This document shows positions 42,739 through 47,837 of a stretch of DNA of 47,837 nt, piece after piece; the stretch's first letter is position 1; each line of letters begins with the position of its first letter. The notes beneath the pieces were generated by a model that ran no database searches, was not told the origin of the DNA, and saw only the letters and a list, made by a program, of their open reading frames with translations. A program made the translations under genes and the position numbers. This stretch comes from JAJDIA01 sp031555735 (GTDB taxonomy: Bacteria; Bacteroidota; Bacteroidia; Bacteroidales; Tannerellaceae): positions 1 to 47,837 of the forward strand of contig JAVBUE010000023.1 in the NCBI GenBank assembly GCA_031555735.1, in the 5' to 3' direction.

Positions 42739-43944
42739 ATGAGTACCACGGTTCCACACCCGGGCAGTAGCAAACCGCAACGCATCGAAGCGCTCGATAT
42801 CTTCAGGGCGCTTACCATGTTCTTCATGCTTTTTGTGAACGACATGTCGTATAAAGGCATCCCTCACTGGTTGACACATGCCGATGCCAGGGAAGATATG
42901 TTGGGCTTTTCCGACACGATCTTCCCGGGCTTCCTTTTTGCCATGGGGATGGCTATACCGTATGCGATCGATAACCGCTTCCGCAAGGGAGACACGCTGC
43001 CCGGCGTGGGATTACATATCTGCTGGCGAACCATCGCCTTACTGGTGATGGGGGTATTTACCGTCAACCGCGACGCGCTGGATGCCGTGGCAACCGGTAT
43101 GTCGCGTCCGGTATTTACCTTGCTGATGGTGCTGGCGTTTTTCCTGATCTGGAGTGTGTATCCCCGGATACCGGGATGGAAAGAGGGGAAGAAATACCTG
43201 ATCCTCGGCTTGAAAGGTGTGGGGATCGGTATCCTGGTCTGGTTGTTCCTGATCTATGAAGGCCGAAACGGACGGGCTTTCGGCCCTTCCTGGTGGGGGA
43301 TCCTCGGACTGATCGGCTGGACATACCTGGTATGCGCGGCCATCTATCTCATCGTTCGTAAGAATATCCTGTACAATACGTTGGCGCTTGTCTTTCTGAT
43401 CCTCTGTTCGTTGAAGCCATTTGGCGAGACCTTCGGTATCCCGTTGTTGCGGGAGATTCCCAGCGACGTCACCCTGCACGTATTCGGGATGTCGGGCGTA
43501 TGGGCATCGCTGTTGATGCAGAAATACGCAGATAAAGAACGTCCGAAACTGTTTTTCCTGCTGATGAGTGGGATAGGGGTGGTGATGCTCATCGCCGCCA
43601 TTGGCGCCCATCAATGCTGGATCATCTCTAAGATACAGGCGACGCCGACCTGGTTTTTCTACTGTGCGGCGATCTTCTTCCCGCTGTTTGCCCTGGTGTA
43701 TGGGTTGACGGATGTGAAAGGGAAGAGCGGTTGGTTCGACATCATCAAACCGGCGGGTACGGTGACGCTTACATGCTACATCCTGCCGTATGCATGGTAT
43801 AGCATCCAGTCGTTGCTGGGGTTGCATTATCCCGAGGTGTTCAACGAGGGGTATCCGGGACTGGCGCGTTCGCTGGTGTTCTCGTTTGCCATCATCGGTG
43901 TTGCCTGGCTGCTGATGAAATGCCGTATCCGCCTGAAAATCTAA
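42739..43944 (+). CDS. DUF5009 membrane protein (heparan-alpha-glucosaminide acetyltransferase-like)
   Basis: The 401-aa polytopic inner-membrane protein starts with the family pattern RIEALDIFRALTMFFMLFVNDM (about 14-35) and FPGFLFAMGMAIPYAI. It has roughly ten hydrophobic segments. It belongs to the acyltransferase-like group that includes DUF5009 and the eukaryotic HGSNAT, which moves acetyl groups across a membrane onto terminal glucosamine. Its position directly behind a gene with a PIG-L N-deacetylase-like domain suggests linked amino-sugar chemistry, but this is inference. It overlaps the longest possible form of the next gene. Confidence 0.85.
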   Translation: MSTTVPHPGSSKPQRIEALDIFRALTMFFMLFVNDMSYKGIPHWLTHADAREDMLGFSDTIFPGFLFAMGMAIPYAIDNRFRKGDTLPGVGLHICWRTIALLVMGVFTVNRDALDAVATGMSRPVFTLLMVLAFFLIWSVYPRIPGWKEGKKYLILGLKGVGIGILVWLFLIYEGRNGRAFGPSWWGILGLIGWTYLVCAAIYLIVRKNILYNTLALVFLILCSLKPFGETFGIPLLREIPSDVTLHVFGMSGVWASLLMQKYADKERPKLFFLLMSGIGVVMLIAAIGAHQCWIISKIQATPTWFFYCAAIFFPLFALVYGLTDVKGKSGWFDIIKPAGTVTLTCYILPYAWYSIQSLLGLHYPEVFNEGYPGLARSLVFSFAIIGVAWLLMKCRIRLKI

Positions 43945-43961
43945 TAGAAAATAATAAACTC

Positions 43962-44876
43962 GTGCTTACATTTATCAAGAAATGGACACTTCCGTTGGCG
44001 ATGTTGCTGGGGGTCGCCACTTATCCGTGGATGAGCCACCTGGTGGTGGTTACCCCATACCTGATATTCGCCATGCTTTTCCTTACGTTTTGCAAGTTGC
44101 ATCCACGGGAGATACGGATGCGCAAAGCGTATATCTGGTTGTTGCTGATACAGTTGGTGGGAAGTATGGCGGTGTACGGAGCGCTACGGTATTATCATCC
44201 GGTGGTAGCCCAGGGTGCGTTTGTGTGTGTACTGGTGCCGTCGGCCACGTCCTCGGCGGTGATTGTGGGCATGTTGGGAGGGAATGTTTCTTTCCTTACG
44301 AGCTACCTGCTGTTGTGTAACATCGTCATGGCTGTCGCCGCTCCGGCCTTGCTGCCTTTGGTGGGGGCGAATGCGGAGATGGATTTCCTCACCTCCTTCC
44401 TGTTTATCTGCCGGCAGGTGGGACCGGTATTGTTGCTCCCGCTTATACTGGCGTGGGTGATCCGGTTTGCGGCGCCCATGGTTCACCAAAAGCTACTATC
44501 ACTGCACCAACTATCGTTCTACCTCTGGGCGATTGCGTTGACGATCGTGACGGCCAGCACCGTCAAGTTCCTGGTCATGCAGGAAGACCCCGATTATACG
44601 ATGGAGATCAGCATGGCGGCCGTTTCCCTGGTGATCTGCGTACTGCAATTCCTGCTGGGACGGAAGATCGGCCGCTACTATGGCGACCCGGTCTCTGCCG
44701 GACAGGGATTGGGACAGAAGAACACCATCCTGGCGATCTGGATGGCGCAGGCTTACCTCAATCCGCTCTCATCCGTTGCCCCGGCAGCGTATGTCCTCTG
44801 GCAGAACACGATTAATTCGTACCAACTCTGGCTGCGCGACAGGAGGGAAGCCCGCCCAAATCAGCCCCCCAATTAA
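43962..44876 (+). CDS. BASS-type (bile acid:Na+ symporter-like) transporter
   Basis: From the GTG at 43962 the protein is 304 aa and begins directly with a transmembrane-type N-terminus (LTFIKKWTLPLAMLLGVATYPW). An ATG at 43920 would overlap the DUF5009 gene by 25 nt and add a polar extension. About nine to ten hydrophobic segments are visible. Family-like features are VLVPSATSSAVIVGMLGGN in the first half and GQGLGQKNTILAIWMAQAYLNP in the second, the region that binds sodium and substrate in this superfamily. The substrate is unknown. The start choice is uncertain. Confidence 0.82.
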   Translation: MLTFIKKWTLPLAMLLGVATYPWMSHLVVVTPYLIFAMLFLTFCKLHPREIRMRKAYIWLLLIQLVGSMAVYGALRYYHPVVAQGAFVCVLVPSATSSAVIVGMLGGNVSFLTSYLLLCNIVMAVAAPALLPLVGANAEMDFLTSFLFICRQVGPVLLLPLILAWVIRFAAPMVHQKLLSLHQLSFYLWAIALTIVTASTVKFLVMQEDPDYTMEISMAAVSLVICVLQFLLGRKIGRYYGDPVSAGQGLGQKNTILAIWMAQAYLNPLSSVAPAAYVLWQNTINSYQLWLRDRREARPNQPPN

Positions 44877-44901
44877 TCATTCATCATTAATCATTATTTA
44901 T

Positions 44902-45339
44902 ATGAAACTCACCGATATCTGGTTCACCGCATTATCTGAAAACGATCAAAACCAACTCGTTACCGTGTATGGACGCGATCAGATCAACGACTTTGTGCAA
45001 TCCGGCAAATTCAAGGAACGGGTGGAGATCACCTGGAAATATGAAGGGGATGCCAACGGAATGCCCCTTGATCCCGTAGCCGAAAAAATGGAAGCCGTGG
45101 AAGAAGCCTTGCGCAAAATCATGGAAAAAGATAAACTGGCAATCCTGACAGGCGTGTATTCGGGCGGCGGCGAACGGGTATGGGTGTTCTATACACGGAC
45201 AGCACGCGTATTCGGCGAATACCTGAACCAGGCGCTCGAACCCTTTGAATTGCTGCCCATTTCCATTTATACCGAACTGGACCCGGAATGGGAAGAATAC
45301 CTGGACATGCTGGAGATGAAAAACTGGGCCGTGGATTGA
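44902..45339 (+). CDS. DUF695 family protein
   Basis: The 145-aa soluble protein starts MKLTDIWFTALSENDQNQLV and contains RVEITWKYEGDANGMPLD, GVYSGGGERVWVFYTRT and TELDPEWEEYL, which fit DUF695. The function is unknown. It follows the transporter after 25 nt and is probably the last gene of the operon. The start is the first ATG after the run of in-frame sequence overlapping the previous gene. Confidence 0.8.
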   Translation: MKLTDIWFTALSENDQNQLVTVYGRDQINDFVQSGKFKERVEITWKYEGDANGMPLDPVAEKMEAVEEALRKIMEKDKLAILTGVYSGGGERVWVFYTRTARVFGEYLNQALEPFELLPISIYTELDPEWEEYLDMLEMKNWAVD

Positions 45340-45350
45340 CTTCAGGCTTG

Positions 45351-45394
45351 ATCCGCAGGCAGTAATAACGTCATCCGCAGGCAGTAATAACATC
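45351..45394. repeat. two tandem 22-bp repeats
   Basis: A 22-bp unit starting ATCCGCAGGCAGTAATAAC occurs twice head-to-tail with a single difference (GTC or ATC at the end), directly after the DUF695 gene. Confidence 0.85.
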
Positions 45395-45431
45395 CGGTGG
45401 ATAATCTATTGCAGCCATACTTATGGTTTAT

Positions 45432-45519
45432 TTGTTCCACCCAGGTGGGACATGTGTTCCAGCCGGGTGAGACATATGCTCCAGCCGGGTGGAATACATG
45501 TCCCACCTGGGTGGAACAA
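45432..45519. repeat. 24-bp perfect inverted repeat with 22-bp internal units
   Basis: Arms 45432-45455 and 45496-45519 are perfect inverted copies of 24 bp (core GTTCCACCCAGGTGGGACAT). Read as units of 22 bp from 45434, 45456 and 45478, the sequence gives three variants of TTCCAnCCnGGTG, each itself nearly palindromic, and a fourth from 45500. The architecture matches the arrays at 16600 and 29780 though the sequence differs. No T-run follows, so it is not an ordinary terminator. Confidence 0.8.
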
Positions 45520-45658
45520 CTAAATCATGAGTATGCTGACAATAAAGGATACAGATCCGGACGATAACGGATTGGATTCCAGGCAATACTTCTACTATAG
45601 ACGTTTTCGGCTTCAACGGTATGGGTTATCTCCATCATATAGCCTTCGTAGCATGATG

Positions 45659-47065
45659 CTATTGGCGGAAGGTTTTTGTTATCCTAATAATTTCATAATT
45701 ACGATTATGTTGTGCACAACATAACCTCCCCAATGCCAATGGTCTGACCCCATTCTCAGCCCCATTGTTATCAATCCGATACCTTCCATCTATTACATAT
45801 CTGACCAGCCTTGGATAAATATTATAGGTATAGGCTATGGCCTGTCCAATGGGTGATTTGGGCAATACCTGTGAATAATTGACATCCAGCCATTTCTCAA
45901 ACGCCTTTAATATGGGATAGGCTGTATTTTCCCTTAAGTGCTCAATCTGCTCTTTCGTGAGTTCTTCGTCTATCGCTTGTCGCTCCAGGCGATAAAACAG
46001 CTGGATTTGTTCCAGGGCAAATTGCGCCCGGAGCGGATCGTTCTTCAACGCCTGCTCGAACTTCCTGCGTGCGTGCGCCCAGCACCCCAGCAGAAGGACA
46101 TTGTTTTTATTTTCGTAAATATTGTAAGCCCCATACCCGTCACTCTGTATGGCTCCCTTAAAATCTTTCAATATATCGACCGCTACCCGTTGCGCCCGGG
46201 ATCCTGCATCATAATGGAAGTATAACTGTCTCATTTCTGGTGCGCGTATAATCCAGTGGTAACCCTTACGGGTGGCTCCGGGATGATCCTTATCCATTAC
46301 CGGAATCGTAGATTCGTCGATCTGGATATAATCCGAAGCCATCACTTCTTTTCTCAGGACTTCATACAAGGGAGTTAATAAATCAATGGATGCGGCAAAC
46401 CATCCATTGATGGTCGAAGGAGCCAACGAAATGCCCTGGCGTTTGAAAATTTCAATCTGGCGGTAAAAAGGAAGGTGATCCTGGTATTTGCTTACCAACA
46501 GATGAGCCAATACCGAAGAGCCGGCATTGCTTTTGGGCAGGGGAAGTGAGGGGAGTTCTCCAATGATTATTCCGGCCTGTTCAGGCAGGGCGTATTTCTT
46601 GCGGACGATCCGGCGGACATGAAACGAACCGGGAGTGTATTCCAGCACTTCGGTCACTTCTTCCCCGATACATTTACTGCTTTCCGGTATGGGATTCGGT
46701 TCGATGATTTCTTCCTTACGCTCCAAATGGGCTGGTAATGGCTGACGAACCGGTTGCCTGGGATGTTCTTCCTTTTTCCTGCGCTGGTAGGTAATGGTCT
46801 CTTTGGCAGCCTCCAATTGCGCCTGTGCTTCTTCGGGAAGGGTGTCCATCCCTTCAAAATCCAGCTTCAACTGGTTCGGATCTTCTTTTATATACCGTTC
46901 CGAAGAACGTCCAAAAAGCGCCCGGCGGATATAGAGGAGTTCGTTCTTGAGTTTTTCTAATTGGGAATCTTTCTTTTCAATGGAGGATAGCAAACGGGTG
47001 ATTTCTTTTTCCAAAGATTCGATCTTTTTATCTTTTTCTGATACCTGTTTTTGTCTGCTTTCCAT
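45659..47065 (-). CDS. tnpC: IS66 transposase TnpC, 3'-truncated
   Basis: The 468-aa protein has an N-terminal coiled coil (about 5-45), the IS66 zinc-binding-type N region, and the DDE catalytic core: QIDESTIPVMD, FKGAIQSDGYGAYN and NNGAENGVRPLALGR with the final Glu. After LGR the expected IS66 C-terminal domain (roughly 40-60 residues) is missing and replaced by 24 unrelated residues (LCCAQHNRNYEIIR and onwards) to a stop at 45659. The break is at about 45724/45725. Catalytic residues remain, so partial activity cannot be excluded, but the element's end is lost. Confidence 0.88.
   Translation of the reverse strand: MESRQKQVSEKDKKIESLEKEITRLLSSIEKKDSQLEKLKNELLYIRRALFGRSSERYIKEDPNQLKLDFEGMDTLPEEAQAQLEAAKETITYQRRKKEEHPRQPVRQPLPAHLERKEEIIEPNPIPESSKCIGEEVTEVLEYTPGSFHVRRIVRKKYALPEQAGIIIGELPSLPLPKSNAGSSVLAHLLVSKYQDHLPFYRQIEIFKRQGISLAPSTINGWFAASIDLLTPLYEVLRKEVMASDYIQIDESTIPVMDKDHPGATRKGYHWIIRAPEMRQLYFHYDAGSRAQRVAVDILKDFKGAIQSDGYGAYNIYENKNNVLLLGCWAHARRKFEQALKNDPLRAQFALEQIQLFYRLERQAIDEELTKEQIEHLRENTAYPILKAFEKWLDVNYSQVLPKSPIGQAIAYTYNIYPRLVRYVIDGRYRIDNNGAENGVRPLALGRLCCAQHNRNYEIIRITKTFRQ
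45705..45724. repeat. 20-bp perfect palindrome at the IS66 break point
   Basis: TTATGTTGTGCACAACATAA is perfectly self-complementary and begins exactly where the tnpC homology stops. It may be the end or attachment site of another element, or a deletion junction. Confidence 0.8.
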
Positions 47066-47116
47066 AGCCCAAAGGTACGAAAATCGAACGGATTAAACAA
47101 GCAAAAAAACAAGTAT

Positions 47117-47479
47117 TCATGCGGTTTTTGTATGGTTTTCGAATCTTTTTTGATACCGCACTTTTTCTAACGAAATGCCTTCGACCATCAATACCAGATC
47201 CGCCCAACGAAGCACATAGCTCCGGCTGTTTTTATCAAAAACAGGAAGCGAAAAGCAGCCCCGTTCCAACCGCTTGTGGTAAAGAACAAAACCACCCCGC
47301 TCCCAATGGAGCAGTTTAATCGTTGTGCGTGAGCGATTCAGAAAAATGAAGACTTCACCGCTTAATGGGTCGCGCCCCATCTGGGAGCGGACTACCCCAC
47401 ATAGGGCATCGAAGCCTTTACGCATATCGGTGCTACAAACCGAAAGGTAATACCGGTGGGATTCATTCAGGCTGAACAT
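47117..47479 (-). CDS. tnpB: IS66 accessory protein TnpB
   Basis: The 120-aa protein carries the IS66 Orf2 pattern: DMRKGFDALCGVVRSQMGRDPLSGEVFIFLNRSRTTIKLLHWERGGFVLYHKRLE in consecutive stretches over about 17-72. It is required with TnpA and TnpC for transposition in this family; its biochemical role is not settled. Its start codon overlaps the tnpA stop by one nucleotide (translational coupling). TnpC starts 51 nt downstream. Confidence 0.92.
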   Translation of the reverse strand: MFSLNESHRYYLSVCSTDMRKGFDALCGVVRSQMGRDPLSGEVFIFLNRSRTTIKLLHWERGGFVLYHKRLERGCFSLPVFDKNSRSYVLRWADLVLMVEGISLEKVRYQKRFENHTKTA

Positions 47480-47826
47480 TACAGGGAAAGTTTGATTAAT
47501 TCAATCAGTTGTTCCATCCCAAAACTATGCCCTGTCCCCCCGATAACTTTCACGCCATTGGGGTAATGGATTTCCAAACCGGAAAGGGAGAAGGAAGGAC
47601 TACCGGTAAGACTGACCGGGTGGAATTGCTTTTCTGATTCCAAAGAAGCAGACCCTTGAGCATGGGCAGCCAGATAACGTTTACGCCAAACATAAAACTG
47701 CCATTCGGAGATATTGTGACGCTGATAATATTCAGAGGGGCGAAGGCCGCTACGAAAATAGGACTCGATGTGAGCGAAACCTTCGGATTCGCTTAATGGA
47801 CGGGAAGCTGATTTACGTTGTTTCAT
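47479..47826 (-). CDS. tnpA: IS66 accessory protein TnpA (Orf1)
   Basis: The 115-aa protein has an N-terminal HTH-like region (about 15-52, YFRSGLRPSEYYQRHNISEWQFYVWRKRY) typical of IS66 Orf1, then a C-terminal strand-rich part (GLEIHYPNGVKVIGG). It starts at 47826, only 11 bp from the window end, so the promoter and terminal repeat are not visible. Confidence 0.85.
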   Translation of the reverse strand: MKQRKSASRPLSESEGFAHIESYFRSGLRPSEYYQRHNISEWQFYVWRKRYLAAHAQGSASLESEKQFHPVSLTGSPSFSLSGLEIHYPNGVKVIGGTGHSFGMEQLIELIKLSL

Positions 47827-47837
47827 TTCTTTTTTTT

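Larger units (their letters stand above)
45340..45658. other. intergenic region between DUF695 gene and IS66 remnant
   Basis: This 319-bp region contains two short repeat features (45351-45394 and 45432-45519) and no credible gene. The left terminal inverted repeat of the IS66 element is not found here. Confidence 0.6.
45725..47837 (-). mobile_element. IS66-family insertion sequence, truncated at its tnpC end and at the window edge
   Basis: The three-gene IS66 set tnpA-tnpB-tnpC is present in the order read from right to left. The left end, including the C-terminal part of tnpC and the terminal repeat, is missing. The right terminal repeat lies outside the window. Confidence 0.88.

Noticed and set aside
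45432..45519. Rho-independent terminator for the DUF695 operon
   Set aside because: The hairpin is long and strong but no T-run follows on either side, and the internal 22-bp units point to a repeat element instead.
45705..45724. Chromosome dimer resolution (dif) site
   Set aside because: The palindrome does not have the XerC/XerD half-site layout with a 6-bp centre that I would expect, and it sits at an IS break point.

Overview
The window looks like chromosomal DNA of a gut-type member of the order Bacteroidales, most like Parabacteroides/Tannerellaceae. The reasons are three SusC/SusD outer-membrane nutrient-uptake pairs with ECF sigma and FecR-type anti-sigma genes, repeated matches to the Bacteroides -7 promoter element TAnnTTTG about 20-60 nt upstream of genes, a NagB-like/PIG-L fusion protein, a hexokinase of the eukaryotic type, and a three-gene IS66 element. 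The genus is an inference; no rRNA or marker gene is present.

Layout. 1-1805: 5' part of a MacB/FtsX-type ABC permease on the minus strand, running off the edge. 2099-4183: a tiny unknown frame and a GH9 lipoprotein glycoside hydrolase. 4190-6560: a stand-alone HsdR-N-like nuclease-fold protein, AMP nucleosidase and DNA polymerase III delta (holA). 6561-7388: an AT-rich gap with repeated TGTTTACA/TGTAAACA motifs ahead of an XRE-type regulator. 7889-9573: pyrK-pyrD (dihydroorotate dehydrogenase B). 9651-16417: hexokinase, an AspT/YidE-family transporter, an NhaD Na+/H+ antiporter, a C69 dipeptidase and a small outer-membrane barrel.

16979-35065 is the accessory heart of the window: sigma1-susC1-susD1, sigma2-fecR-susC2-susD2, then susC3-susD3. 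The three SusC/SusD pairs are paralogous. Only one anti-sigma gene is present for two sigma genes, and the only SusC with an N-terminal signalling (STN) domain is SusC3, which has no adjacent sigma gene and sits behind a housekeeping-type promoter. A shared GGGTAT-N14-CGTC motif lies ahead of susC1 and ahead of fecR and is a good candidate for the ECF sigma promoter. Together this suggests one cross-wired regulatory circuit: SusC3 as constitutive sensor, FecR as the shared anti-sigma, and both sigma factors acting on the same promoter class.

35080-45339: HAD phosphatase, DUF1080 lipoprotein, GT39/ArnT-like glycosyltransferase, then a likely operon of M3 peptidase, NagB-like/PIG-L fusion (whose NagB half lacks the known catalytic residues), DUF5009 membrane protein, BASS-type transporter and DUF695 protein. 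45659-47826: an IS66 element (tnpC, tnpB, tnpA) whose tnpC 3' end is cut off at a 20-bp perfect palindrome.

The most unusual signal is noncoding. Three intergenic regions (about 16494-16716, 29584-29908 and 45351-45519) carry short arrays with a strict 22-bp period whose ends are inverted copies of earlier units, so that they can fold into long hairpins. One of them is bounded by 34-bp inverted repeats (32/34 matching) just upstream of susC3. I do not recognise these elements.
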